From: Zunongwangia pacifica
Lineage (GTDB): Bacteria > Bacteroidota > Bacteroidia > Flavobacteriales > Flavobacteriaceae
DNA length: 64,000 nt
Direction of reading: 5' to 3'
Assembly: GCF_023499215.1 (NCBI RefSeq)
Contig: NZ_JAKHSK010000017.1
Location: 24,223 to 88,222 of the forward strand
Numbering within the stretch: the stretch's first letter is position 1; each line of letters starts with the position of its first letter. This document shows, in pieces, positions 17,912 to 27,192 of this stretch. The translations under genes and the position numbers were made by a program. The notes under the pieces are model-generated. The model saw only the letters and a program-made list of their open reading frames with translations. It did no database searches and was not told the DNA's origin.

Positions 17912-18652
17912 ATGAAATTAAGAGCCGACAATCTTGTAAAACAGTACAAAGGAAGAAAAGTAGTAAAAGGAATTTCCCTTGAAGTAAATCAGGGGGAAAT
18001 CGTAGGTCTTTTGGGACCAAACGGAGCCGGAAAAACAACTTCTTTTTATATGATTGTCGGACTTATAAAACCAAACAGTGGTAGTATTGTTCTTGATAAG
18101 GAAAATATCACTAATTTCCCCATGTACAAAAGGGCGCAGCATGGTATTGGATACCTGGCTCAGGAAGCCTCTGTTTTTAGAAAATTGAGCATCGAAGATA
18201 ATATCATGAGTGTCTTACAGCTTACTAAGCTTTCTAAAAAAGAGCGCCACATGAAAATGGAATCCCTAATTGAAGAATTTGGATTAAATCATATTCGTAC
18301 TAACCGCGGTGATCTTTTAAGTGGTGGGGAACGTCGCCGTACAGAGATTGCCCGTGCTTTGGCAACCGACCCTAAATTTATTCTTTTAGACGAACCATTT
18401 GCGGGTGTAGATCCTGTTGCGGTGGAAGATATTCAACGTATTGTAGCGCAGTTAAAAAATAAGAATATTGGGATTTTAATTACAGATCACAATGTTCAGG
18501 AAACTTTAGCGATAACAGATCGCACCTATTTAATGTTTGAAGGAAGTATCCTTAAACATGGTATCCCAGAAGAACTTGCAGAAGATCAAATGGTTCGAAA
18601 AGTTTATCTAGGACAAAATTTCGAACTTAGAAAGAAGAAACTTTTTCAATAG
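17912..18652 (+). CDS. lptB: LPS export ABC transporter ATP-binding protein LptB
   Basis: A 246-residue ABC ATPase. Walker A GPNGAGKTT is at about 35-43, the Q-loop lies in GYLAQEASVFRKL, the signature LSGGERRR at about 135, Walker B FILLDEPFAGVDP, and the switch His in LITDHNV. The GERRRTEIARAL sequence and the YLGQNFEL C-terminus are diagnostic for LptB, which powers extraction of lipopolysaccharide from the inner membrane with LptF/G. No lptFG genes are in the window. The gene is convergent with the phosphatidylserine synthase gene, 30 bases away. Confidence 0.93.
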   Translation: MKLRADNLVKQYKGRKVVKGISLEVNQGEIVGLLGPNGAGKTTSFYMIVGLIKPNSGSIVLDKENITNFPMYKRAQHGIGYLAQEASVFRKLSIEDNIMSVLQLTKLSKKERHMKMESLIEEFGLNHIRTNRGDLLSGGERRRTEIARALATDPKFILLDEPFAGVDPVAVEDIQRIVAQLKNKNIGILITDHNVQETLAITDRTYLMFEGSILKHGIPEELAEDQMVRKVYLGQNFELRKKKLFQ

Positions 18653-18682
18653 ACCACTAGCTGAAATTGTATCATTTCAACA

Positions 18683-19423
18683 TCATTTTTTATTTCCGAA
18701 GAAAACCGATAACAACACATAACTCAGTATAATCATAGGTACCGCTAAAAACTGAAAAAGCACAATTAAAACCACACAAAGGATTAGGAAAATATACCTT
18801 ATTTCATTTCCTTTAAAACCCCAGTTTTTAAATTTTAGAGCAAACAACGGTAATTCTGCATTAAGAATAATCACACTAATAATCGTTAGTGCAAATAAAA
18901 ACCATTCATTTAAGATAATCCCTGTTGCAAAACTATTAGGCTGAAAAGTTAAGATTAATGGTAAGGATAGGACCAATAATGCATTTGCTGGTGTTGGCAG
19001 GCCAATAAAAGAATCGGTTTGGCGATCATCTACATTAAATTTTGCCAATCGAAAAGCTGAACCTAAAATGATTAACAACCCAAAAAGAGCTAAAGGATTA
19101 AAAGTAAATTCCAACCAGTTAGTATCTGCTGTCCATTGCTCTAATCCATCTTCTCCCGGCAACGCCATAGTTAATAACTGAAACATTACGATACCCGGCA
19201 CTACACCGCTAGTCACCACGTCTGCAAGCGAATCTAATTGTAAACCAACATCACTTTTTACATTTAAAGCCCTCGCAGCCAACCCATCAAAAAAGTCAAA
19301 AAATATTCCTAGCGCTACAAAAAAAGCTGCGGCGATCAAATTACCCTGAACGGCAAAAATTACTGCAAGACTACCACTAAATAAATTACAAAGCGTGATA
19401 AGGTTAGGAATATGTTTTTTCAT
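18683..19423 (-). CDS. pssA: CDP-diacylglycerol--serine O-phosphatidyltransferase
   Basis: A 246-residue integral membrane protein with the CDP-alcohol phosphotransferase signature: FFDGLAARALNVKSDVGLQ followed by LDSLAD (about residues 43-68). The spacing of D, DG, AR, G, D and D is intact. The preceding IPNLITLCNLFSGSLAVIFA is typical of the PssA type II branch, which makes phosphatidylserine, the precursor of phosphatidylethanolamine. About seven or eight helices are predicted. It stands alone and is divergent from lnt. The serine specificity is inferred from branch features and the general need for PE. Confidence 0.88.
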   Translation of the reverse strand: MKKHIPNLITLCNLFSGSLAVIFAVQGNLIAAAFFVALGIFFDFFDGLAARALNVKSDVGLQLDSLADVVTSGVVPGIVMFQLLTMALPGEDGLEQWTADTNWLEFTFNPLALFGLLIILGSAFRLAKFNVDDRQTDSFIGLPTPANALLVLSLPLILTFQPNSFATGIILNEWFLFALTIISVIILNAELPLFALKFKNWGFKGNEIRYIFLILCVVLIVLFQFLAVPMIILSYVLLSVFFGNKK

Positions 19424-19515
19424 TGATTGGTTAATTTCAGTGCAACTAAAATAGGTATTTACACCTCAATGTCTAATAAAATTTCCTTAAAACCTTTTTT
19501 CGCACCTTAGTTTAT

Positions 19516-19523
19516 TATTTTTG
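19516..19523 (+). promoter_or_regulatory. TAnnTTTG promoter box upstream of lnt
   Basis: TATTTTTG lies 78 bases before the lnt start in the 178-base gap between divergent pssA and lnt. No TTG occurs at the ideal upstream spacing, so the call is tentative. Confidence 0.35.
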
Positions 19524-19601
19524 AGGTCTGAAAGCAAAAGCGATTTTACGGCACTGAAATCAGCTTTATTAAAATGCGTTCAGCCGAGAAAATAAACCTT
19601 T

Positions 19602-21197
19602 ATGAAAAACTTTTTTTTAGCCATTTTAAGCGGACTTTTACTTGCTTTTGGTTGGCCTGTAAATGGATTTCCGCTTTTACTATTTTTAGGTTTTGTGCCT
19701 TTACTCGTTGCCGAATTTAATATTCGAAACTCTAACGCAAAATTTATAAAATGGAAAATTTTTGGCGTTTCATATTTGGCATTTTTCGTTTGGAATCTAC
19801 TTACTACTTATTGGATTTATTTTTCAACGCCTTTTGGCGGTGCCTTCGCCATTTTGGCCAATTCACTGCTCATGTCTGTGGTATTTCTTATTTACCATAT
19901 TGTAGCTAAACGGACTGGTTTTAAAGCTTCTGCCAGTTTTTTTATAAGTTTTTGGATCGTTTTTGAAAAAATTCATCTTGGATGGGATTTTTCATGGCCC
20001 TGGCTAAACTTAGGAAATGGATTTTCTGCTTATACTAATTGGATTCAGTGGTACGAATTCACCGGTACTTTTGGTGGCACTTTATGGATATTGCTCGTAA
20101 ACTTTATCATATTCAAAGCAATTCTCTCTTATTCTGAATTCAAGGAAAATGGAATTTTATTTCGCGCAGCCCTAAAATCGGTTTTACTTATGGGTTTACC
20201 CATCCTTGCATCATATCTTATTCTGTGGAATTATGAAATGCCTAAAAACCATATAAATGCTTTAATCTTACAGCCAAATATTAATCCCTACACCGAAAAA
20301 TATAACACCAACGACACTAAAATAGGTGAATTATTACTGAATATGAGTCGGGAAAGCATAACCGATTCAACTTCTATTGTGTTAGCCCCCGAAACTGTGT
20401 TTGCTGACGGAACCATATTGCCAAGATTCGATAATTCTGAAGCTGCTTTTTTTGGAAGACAAATTGCTTCGCTTCAACCCAATTTAAGCTTTTTAGGTGG
20501 TGTTTCTTTATACGAGCGATTTTCAGATCCCTCTAAAGTTGGTCCGCAATCCAATCTATTACGAGAAAACGATTGGTTTAACGATTACAATTCGGCATTT
20601 CTAATCAATAATTTTTCAGAAAACCAGATCTATCACAAATCAAAATTAGTAGTAGGTGTAGAAAATTTTCCTTATCAGGGCCTCCTAAAACCAATATTAG
20701 GTGATATCATGATCGATTTGGGTGGAACTGTAGCTATGAAAACCACACAGCCAGACCGCGAGGTTTTTACTTTAAAAGATCGCGTGAAGACCGCTCCTAT
20801 TATTTGTTATGAATCTATTTATGGCGAATATGTTACGGGTTATGCGAAAAACGGTGCTCAATTTTTAAGTATTATTACCAATGATGCCTGGTGGGGCGAT
20901 ACTGCAGGACACCGGCAACATGCCAGTTACGCCAAATTGAGAGCCATAGAAACCCGAAGAGCTGTTGCCAGAAGTGCGAACACCGGAATTTCAGAAATTA
21001 TTGATCCTGTTGGAAATGTCACACAGCAGTTAGGATATGCAAAACAGGGCACGCTAACTGGAGAAGTTATCCTAAACGATAAAATAACCTTCTATGCAAA
21101 ACATGGTGATTATATCGCCAGAATTTCGAAATTTTTGGCTTTATTTATATTTTTATTTGCTATTGTAGGTTTTAAGCGCAGTAAACATTTTCAGTAG
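19602..21197 (+). CDS. lnt: Apolipoprotein N-acyltransferase
   Basis: A 531-residue protein with an N-terminal multi-helix membrane region (about 1-215) and a nitrilase-like periplasmic domain (about 225-500). The Glu-Lys-Cys triad is visible: E in APETVFADG, K in HKSKLVVGVENFP and C in IICYESIYGEY. The enzyme adds the third acyl chain to lipoproteins at the inner membrane. This fits the many predicted lipoproteins in the window. It is monocistronic on the plus strand and convergent with the end of the exopolysaccharide locus. Confidence 0.93.
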   Translation: MKNFFLAILSGLLLAFGWPVNGFPLLLFLGFVPLLVAEFNIRNSNAKFIKWKIFGVSYLAFFVWNLLTTYWIYFSTPFGGAFAILANSLLMSVVFLIYHIVAKRTGFKASASFFISFWIVFEKIHLGWDFSWPWLNLGNGFSAYTNWIQWYEFTGTFGGTLWILLVNFIIFKAILSYSEFKENGILFRAALKSVLLMGLPILASYLILWNYEMPKNHINALILQPNINPYTEKYNTNDTKIGELLLNMSRESITDSTSIVLAPETVFADGTILPRFDNSEAAFFGRQIASLQPNLSFLGGVSLYERFSDPSKVGPQSNLLRENDWFNDYNSAFLINNFSENQIYHKSKLVVGVENFPYQGLLKPILGDIMIDLGGTVAMKTTQPDREVFTLKDRVKTAPIICYESIYGEYVTGYAKNGAQFLSIITNDAWWGDTAGHRQHASYAKLRAIETRRAVARSANTGISEIIDPVGNVTQQLGYAKQGTLTGEVILNDKITFYAKHGDYIARISKFLALFIFLFAIVGFKRSKHFQ

Positions 21198-21375
21198 AAA
21201 GGTTTAAGAAAAACCTGCGAATTACAAATTTCATCCCTGTATAAGTTCTATCTAGAATTTGAGAGGAAAAGATCTATTTCTATTCGTCTGCTTTCTCTGT
21301 TTTGCATCTTGACTCTAGATTCTTGATTTCCCAAGTGAAGAAGGTCTAATTTAAAATAAACTTATTCAAACCAAT

Positions 21376-22764
21376 TTATTGTCCTCGCATGGATAAAACG
21401 GTACTAAGGGTTTTAAGTATGATATTAATATCCAGGAACAGACTTCTATGCTTTATGTAGAAAAGATCGTATTGTAACTTTTCCAAGGCCCCTGCTTCCT
21501 CACCACTGTAATCACCTTTAACCTGCGCCCAACCGGTAAGTCCGGGTTTTATAACGTGTCTGATATTATAAAAAGGAATCGAATGTGATAACTCCTGAAC
21601 AAAAACAGGCCTTTCTGGTCTTGGGCCAATCAAGCTCATTTCACCTTTTAATAAGTTAAGAAACTGTGGAATTTCATCGATTCTTGCCCGACGCATAAAT
21701 TTACCAAACGTAGTAGTTCGATAATCATTCTTCTCGGCATAACGTGGGCCCAGAGCTTCCGCGTCTTTAACCATTGTTCTAAATTTCACAATTTTAAAAG
21801 GCTTACCATTTTGACCTATTCTTTCCTGAATATAGAATAAAGACCCTCGATTTCCCAGAACATTACCAATTAGTACTATTGGCATTAAAATAATTCCGAA
21901 TAAAATACCAATTACTGAAATAACAATGTCAAAGAACCGCAATCCATATAAATAAAATTTATTTTGATTACTTCGGCTAAATGGAAAGTAACGATAAAAA
22001 TCATGATCTACATTTTGCACGGGAATTCTCGCTGTAATTTCCTCATAGACCTGCATATAATCCCTAATAGGAAATCCTTTATTTAGCAGAAAACTCAGTT
22101 CATTATAGAGCGGTAACATCAATCCTGTTCTATAACCACTGGCCACCACAATTTCTTTGATATGGTATTTTTCTACCGCATTTCTAAGCTCCTTAACTTC
22201 AAACTGCATAAGTTTATCGTTAGCAAGCTCTTTCCTACCATCAGTATTTACAAAACCTACTATTTCATAATTAGGATCGGCTTTTTTAAAAGCTTCAGCA
22301 ATCATTTGAATGTCAAAACTATCACCAACGACAATTACCTTCTTATTAAATCTTGGTGAAGCGATCAAACAAATGTAAGCTGCTCGCCAAATTAAAAGCG
22401 TAGAAGTGATTGTTAAAAAAAAATATAAAATTTGAAATCGGTTATTTGGCAAACTGGGACTAAAAACCGGGGTAAGGATAAAGAAGAGAACAGTAACCGA
22501 GGTTGTTAAAACAACGTTTTTAAGAACCGTATCAAACTTACTGGCTTTCTGAAGATCATAGAGTTCAAAAATATGAGCGAATAATTCAAGATAAGCAACC
22601 AATAAAACCGTCCAATACCAAAAATCCTTAGTGATTCTAAAATAATCAAAATCAGTAAGATCACTTAATAAAAGTAATGCCATCAGAACAAAAAGAGCAT
22701 CTAAAATTCTTAGAAGTACTTTTCTTTCTGAAATTTCGAAATGTAGTAGGGGTTTGTCTGCCAT
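21376..22764 (-). CDS. Exopolysaccharide polyprenyl glycosylphosphotransferase (WcaJ/WbaP type)
   Basis: A 462-residue membrane protein. Four N-terminal helices (about 15-125) precede a nucleotide-binding-like domain (about 140-240, KKVIVVGDSFDIQMIAEAF), one further helix (about 280-305), and the C-terminal catalytic domain with KIVKFRTMVKDAEALGPRY, RRARIDEIPQFLNLLKGEMS and LIGPRPERP. It transfers a sugar-1-phosphate, often glucose or galactose, onto undecaprenyl phosphate at the inner membrane and so starts the repeat unit. It is the last gene of the minus-strand locus. The sugar cannot be read from sequence. Confidence 0.92.
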   Translation of the reverse strand: MADKPLLHFEISERKVLLRILDALFVLMALLLLSDLTDFDYFRITKDFWYWTVLLVAYLELFAHIFELYDLQKASKFDTVLKNVVLTTSVTVLFFILTPVFSPSLPNNRFQILYFFLTITSTLLIWRAAYICLIASPRFNKKVIVVGDSFDIQMIAEAFKKADPNYEIVGFVNTDGRKELANDKLMQFEVKELRNAVEKYHIKEIVVASGYRTGLMLPLYNELSFLLNKGFPIRDYMQVYEEITARIPVQNVDHDFYRYFPFSRSNQNKFYLYGLRFFDIVISVIGILFGIILMPIVLIGNVLGNRGSLFYIQERIGQNGKPFKIVKFRTMVKDAEALGPRYAEKNDYRTTTFGKFMRRARIDEIPQFLNLLKGEMSLIGPRPERPVFVQELSHSIPFYNIRHVIKPGLTGWAQVKGDYSGEEAGALEKLQYDLFYIKHRSLFLDINIILKTLSTVLSMRGQ

Positions 22765-22796
22765 TTCTAGAAAATTTCTTTGGCTAAGATAACATT

Positions 22797-23807
22797 TTAA
22801 CTTAAAACATTAACCCACAGTTTCTTAACAATTCCCCAGTCGAACTTTTCAACCTTTTTTCGAGCTTCTGTACTAATATTCATAGCATCTAATCTATTTT
22901 CTAATAAATCGGTAATTTTATTGGTAAAATCTTGAAGATTTCCATTCTCAAACAACACTCCATCCATCTGATTTTCAATCAAAAAAGGAATCCCTCCTAC
23001 ATTTGAACTCACAACAGGCAAACCTAAGGCCATGGCCTCAACAATACTAACCGGAGTATTATCTATAGTTGAAGTGTTTAAAAAAATATCACATTTTTCT
23101 GAAAGTTGATGCCATTCATTTTTTTCTAGTTTACCGGTAAAATATACCGGCAAATTATGTTCTTTAACATACGACCTACATTTATCAAAACTATTATCCT
23201 TTTTTGGCCCTACCATAAAAAGTTCTGCATCTTTGTAATCCTGCAATAAATTTTCTAATAATTGAATAGCTAAAAAAGGATTGTAAATTTCTGCAAATGC
23301 TCTAACCCATATTAGTTTTGGTCTTAACTTTTTACGCTGCTTAAACTTATATTGATTTAAATCTATGGAATTTGGTATAAACTTTAAGTTTTGTAATCCC
23401 TCACCAGCAAATTTAGAAAACAAGAATTTAGAAGGGGCTATATTAAAACGAGCATTATTGAAGAAAGGAAAATATCTTTTCTTTAGTCTACTTTCCAGAT
23501 TACCGCCATGTAAAATATTAATATAAGAGACCTTTTTTAGCGTACATATCTTTCCGCAGAGATAAGCATACCAGAAATTTTGCGTACTATAGACATCTAT
23601 AATTACCCAATCTACCTTAGAAGCCAAAACAAAAGTCCTGAATAGCATATCTATAAGTCGAAAAAATTTATTCTTTTTTGAAGAAAAGGAGTATACCTTA
23701 AAATCTTCATGTTCTAACAAACTCGGCATAATATCGGCAGCTGTTGGAGTGCGGTTAAGGCTAGCGAGTTTGTTCCCTATGTAAAGAATACTTTTTTTAC
23801 CCGACAT
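22797..23807 (-). CDS. GT4 family glycosyltransferase
   Basis: A 336-residue GT-B enzyme. The opening SILYIGNKLASL is the N-terminal nucleotide-fold strand; FIPNSIDLNQY begins the linker to the donor domain; and DNTPVSIVEAMALGLPVVSS with VGGIPFLIE carries the family's EX7E-type donor site. It overlaps the preceding gene by 11 bases. It is a clear tandem paralog of the product of 23797-24819: the two align across their length, with shared ILHGGNL, PNSIDL, TIDNTP and NVGG segments. Donor and acceptor sugars are unknown. It is cytoplasmic, acting on lipid-linked sugars. Confidence 0.9.
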   Translation of the reverse strand: MSGKKSILYIGNKLASLNRTPTAADIMPSLLEHEDFKVYSFSSKKNKFFRLIDMLFRTFVLASKVDWVIIDVYSTQNFWYAYLCGKICTLKKVSYINILHGGNLESRLKKRYFPFFNNARFNIAPSKFLFSKFAGEGLQNLKFIPNSIDLNQYKFKQRKKLRPKLIWVRAFAEIYNPFLAIQLLENLLQDYKDAELFMVGPKKDNSFDKCRSYVKEHNLPVYFTGKLEKNEWHQLSEKCDIFLNTSTIDNTPVSIVEAMALGLPVVSSNVGGIPFLIENQMDGVLFENGNLQDFTNKITDLLENRLDAMNISTEARKKVEKFDWGIVKKLWVNVLS

Positions 23808-24819
23808 GATTAATTACTTCTAACCAATCTTTTCTTACATTTTTCCATCCAAAAGATTCAGCCTTTTCTCTGGCATTAAAGGCTAATTTCTTTCCAATCT
23901 CAGGATTATCAATAATCCTTTTAATCTCTGCAAGCATCATCTGTTCATCTTCAGAATTGACCAGAATACCATCTTTCGAATGCTCAATCAATATTGGCAT
24001 TCCACCTACATTGGTGGATATAATGGGAAGCCCAAGGCTCATAGATTCGATCACACTTATAGGCGTATTATCAATGGTGGTCGAGTTTATAAAAAAATCA
24101 TATTCAGTAGAAATCGCTGCCCACTCTTTCTTTTTTAATTTCCCTGTAAACTTAACATTAAGCTTCTTTTTATTAGCCAGTCGTTTACATTCCTGCATAC
24201 TACCGTCTTTTTCTGGCCCCACCATGCATAACTCGGCATCTTTATGATCAATAGAGAGCAATTCTAAAACTCTCAATGCCATTTTAGGATTATATCTACG
24301 CTGAAATCTTCGCACCCATAATAATTTTGGTCGAAAAATTTCTCTCCTTTTAAAAGGATAATCTTTAAGATCGATAGAATTGGGAATCAATTTTAAATCG
24401 TTAAACCCTCTTGATTCAAATTCATTTTTAAGAAAATTTGAAGGCGCCACATTTACATAAGCATTTCGAAAAAGGTTACTACTCAATTTGGGATTTTTAT
24501 CTAAACGTTCTGGTAAGTTCCCTCCATGTAGAATAGGTACATAAGGAATTTTGTATGACTGACAAAAACGCCCGACTAAATATGCATAATAGAAATTAGT
24601 TGCTCCGTAAGTATCTATAATTACAATATCTGTAGTAGCATGATATTTAAAAATTAGGCACAACATTTCGGCCAAACGGACAAGCTTATTATTTTTTGCT
24701 GATGCAGTTTTCACTTTAAATCCTTCTTTGCGCAGCATTTTACTTAAGAAAGAGATATAAGTAGCCGTAAAACTATCTACCCGCAAGTCGTTTCCTATAT
24801 ACAGGATCTTTTTTGTCAT
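23797..24819 (-). CDS. GT4 family glycosyltransferase, tandem paralog
   Basis: A 340-residue GT-B enzyme beginning MTKKILYIGNDLRVDSF. Donor-domain landmarks are LKLIPNSIDLKDYPF, KFTGKLKKKEWAAI and TIDNTPISVIESMSLGLPIIS followed by NVGGMPILIE. The ATG at 24819 is supported by the conserved first strand, even though it puts the start 47 bases inside the upstream polymerase-like gene. It is followed by its paralog (22797-23807), and the pair looks like a duplication that diverged to make two linkages. Specificity is not predictable. Confidence 0.9.
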   Translation of the reverse strand: MTKKILYIGNDLRVDSFTATYISFLSKMLRKEGFKVKTASAKNNKLVRLAEMLCLIFKYHATTDIVIIDTYGATNFYYAYLVGRFCQSYKIPYVPILHGGNLPERLDKNPKLSSNLFRNAYVNVAPSNFLKNEFESRGFNDLKLIPNSIDLKDYPFKRREIFRPKLLWVRRFQRRYNPKMALRVLELLSIDHKDAELCMVGPEKDGSMQECKRLANKKKLNVKFTGKLKKKEWAAISTEYDFFINSTTIDNTPISVIESMSLGLPIISTNVGGMPILIEHSKDGILVNSEDEQMMLAEIKRIIDNPEIGKKLAFNAREKAESFGWKNVRKDWLEVINHVG

Positions 24820-26140
24820 CTACTATGTAAAGTAATGCCAAACCATATACAAATGCCGGCAAAGCTATTCGCATGGCGGAATGATTAATTGTTAAAAACC
24901 AGAATGCTAAAAAGGCTAAAAAATAATAATTGTTTTCGAATTTAAACCAAAATATAACAGGAACAAAAATTAATATCAATAAACTGATCAAGCCAAGCAA
25001 ACCCTGCTCTGAAAGCATGCGGCTAATTTCATTATGAGTGGCAATTTCTATCCCGAGTTGTTCCTCTCTATACTCTTTTCCCTTCCCGACACCTATTCCT
25101 AGTAATGGATGATTTATAAATGCATGTAATTCGGTTTCAATCAATTCAGACCTACCTGTCGTAATATCATCCTTCAATTTACCCGAAGCATCTTTATTTG
25201 TATATCTATTACCAATTAATCCATAAGTTTTCACTAAACTAAACGTCCAAACTCCTAATCCAACAGCACCTATAAATAGAATTTTCCTAAATACAGACGA
25301 TCTTGATCTTCTATCTATTTTATAATAATAAAAAATTAGAAAAGTAGTTATACAAATAATCCCTGTAAAAACGCCACCACGAGAAAACGTAATCACTGCC
25401 CTATACCCCATCAATCCCAGCAACATAAAATCTATAAGATTTATTAGTTTATCTTTTACTAAAAACAATCGGGTACATATAAGGAAAAAACCCATCCCAA
25501 AAATAGTCGAGACCTGATTAGGACCGTAACCACCAGTAGCAGTATAATTGGCCGATACATTGATCAAAGACTCCTTTAAACTTGGTGTATAAAGATACAA
25601 ATAGAACATATTGGATATCAAGGGCAAAAGAAGCATTAAAATCACTTTCTCAAAATCGCCTTTTCTTATTTTTTTGTAATAACAATAGATGGCGCCCACT
25701 CCCAAACAAACCGGTCCACTCAAATTAAAAGCAACCAATTTCCTAAATTCAGCATCATAGCTAATATTAATTGCTGAAACTAAAATGCCGGGTACCATCA
25801 TTAGTATAAACAACCAATAAGGGATTGTTTTAGAAGAAGTTCCTTTAAAAAACATTCCTAAAAGCAAGTAAACAACAACCATATATTTTCCGGTTTCATA
25901 AAAAATCATGCCGGCTGTCATTCTAAAATATACTTCACTGCCCGCAACATAAGCGGCCGCCATTAAAGCCTCGTTATTTTTATTCTTTTTCTGTAGAATA
26001 TAAATTAACCAAAACAGTAGAATACCATGACAAAGAAGTACAGAAATAGGTCTATATAAATAGATGGCAAAAGCCATAGCAATATGCAGAAGCAATAACT
26101 GTAAATATTGGTTTCTATTTTGGTTTATAATTAACTGCAC
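24773..26140 (-). CDS. O-antigen ligase/polymerase-like membrane protein (Wzy/WaaL superfamily)
   Basis: A 455-residue protein with about eleven to twelve hydrophobic segments. A periplasmic loop near residues 315-375 contains TGRSELIETELHAFINHPLLGIGVGKGKEYR and then ATHNEISRMLSEQGLLGL, the classic pattern of the O-antigen ligase/Wzy superfamily with the conserved H in ATHNE. These proteins either polymerise repeat units or ligate finished chains to a lipid. Both are odd partners for the ABC exporter encoded in the same locus. The 3' end overlaps the next gene by 47 bases and the 5' end overlaps the previous gene by 10. Confidence 0.88.
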   Translation of the reverse strand: MQLIINQNRNQYLQLLLLHIAMAFAIYLYRPISVLLCHGILLFWLIYILQKKNKNNEALMAAAYVAGSEVYFRMTAGMIFYETGKYMVVVYLLLGMFFKGTSSKTIPYWLFILMMVPGILVSAINISYDAEFRKLVAFNLSGPVCLGVGAIYCYYKKIRKGDFEKVILMLLLPLISNMFYLYLYTPSLKESLINVSANYTATGGYGPNQVSTIFGMGFFLICTRLFLVKDKLINLIDFMLLGLMGYRAVITFSRGGVFTGIICITTFLIFYYYKIDRRSRSSVFRKILFIGAVGLGVWTFSLVKTYGLIGNRYTNKDASGKLKDDITTGRSELIETELHAFINHPLLGIGVGKGKEYREEQLGIEIATHNEISRMLSEQGLLGLISLLILIFVPVIFWFKFENNYYFLAFLAFWFLTINHSAMRIALPAFVYGLALLYIVDDKKDPVYRKRLAGR

Positions 26141-27192
26141 TGTTCGTAGAAATCAATAAATTCTCCTATGTTTTTTTGAGCACCGAATCTATTAAATATA
26201 TGATCCTTTAATCGGTTACTATGCTCATTTCTCATATTTTCATCCGTAAAATAAGTCTTAATTGCAATATTTAAAGCTTTTTCATCATCTGAAGGAATTA
26301 ATAATCCAAAATTCCCTATCACCTCTCGGCACTCTCCTACTACTGTACAAATAACAGGCAAACCTGCCATACCATATTCTAACAAAGCTAAAGGTAAGCC
26401 TTCAGATTTAGAAACCAATAGTCCTACATTTGCCTGTTTAAGTATAGCTTTAGTTATTTTCTGCGATCCATAATAGTATACATTGCTCATTTCGTCGACC
26501 TTCTTTTTAATTTCTTCACTATAGGCATCATAAAAATCCTTTCCGAATAAATGTAAGCTAATTTCATAATGATCAACAATTTCGTTAAAAACGTTTAGAA
26601 GAAAATGATGATTTTTCTGAGGTCTTAAATTGGCTATACAAATCAATTTAAAACTTTGACTTCCATTTAATTGAAGAGAATCAACTTTTCCTTCTGGCAA
26701 ACTTACAAAGTTATTGATCATTAAATATTTACTTGCTAAAAGTTTGGATTTACACCATGTTAATAGCACGTTGTTTACGCATACAACACCATCAAACCAT
26801 TTGGAACAAAATCGCAATATCTTATAAGGCCGATGCTCTAAAAATTCGCTATTCCCATAATGATCATGCCATATAAGTGTTACTTTTTTAGAAAAAGCAA
26901 ATTTTATCAGAAATGCAGTAAAATAAGATGTTCCATGAGCATGTATTATGTTGATTTTTTTAGATTTAATAAATAAATACAAAGAACGCAAAGCTTTGAC
27001 ATCAATTGAATTTCGTTTTTTAAGAAATAGGTATTTAGAAAAATCAATAATCTCAGATTTAAGCAGTCCCTCTTGTCTAGTGGTACAAATAAAACATTCA
27101 ATACCGCTATTATTTAATTCTTTAAATAAATTAATCGCCATTTTTTCAGCACCCCCGGGATGTAAAGAATCGATTAACTGTAAAACTCTCAT
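26131..27192 (-). CDS. GT4 family glycosyltransferase
   Basis: A 353-residue GT-B enzyme. The start VLQLIDSLHPGGAEKMAINLFKEL is the typical group-1 glycosyltransferase opening with the GGAE loop; IIHAHGTSYF follows in the acceptor domain. The donor domain shows LVSKSEGLPLALLEYGMAG with the EX7E spacing. It probably uses a UDP- or GDP-sugar to extend the lipid-linked repeat unit at the inner leaflet. It overlaps the upstream gene by 4 bases (ATGA type) and the downstream gene by 10, indicating coupled translation. Confidence 0.9.
   Translation of the reverse strand: MRVLQLIDSLHPGGAEKMAINLFKELNNSGIECFICTTRQEGLLKSEIIDFSKYLFLKKRNSIDVKALRSLYLFIKSKKINIIHAHGTSYFTAFLIKFAFSKKVTLIWHDHYGNSEFLEHRPYKILRFCSKWFDGVVCVNNVLLTWCKSKLLASKYLMINNFVSLPEGKVDSLQLNGSQSFKLICIANLRPQKNHHFLLNVFNEIVDHYEISLHLFGKDFYDAYSEEIKKKVDEMSNVYYYGSQKITKAILKQANVGLLVSKSEGLPLALLEYGMAGLPVICTVVGECREVIGNFGLLIPSDDEKALNIAIKTYFTDENMRNEHSNRLKDHIFNRFGAQKNIGEFIDFYEQCS

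Noticed and set aside
18662..18679. Short palindrome between lptB and pssA
   Set aside because: Only 6-bp AT-rich arms; too weak for a confident terminator, although the genes are convergent.
21198..21375. Possible small RNA or terminator between lnt and the exopolysaccharide locus
   Set aside because: I found no stable hairpin with a T-tract and no tRNA-like structure by eye.
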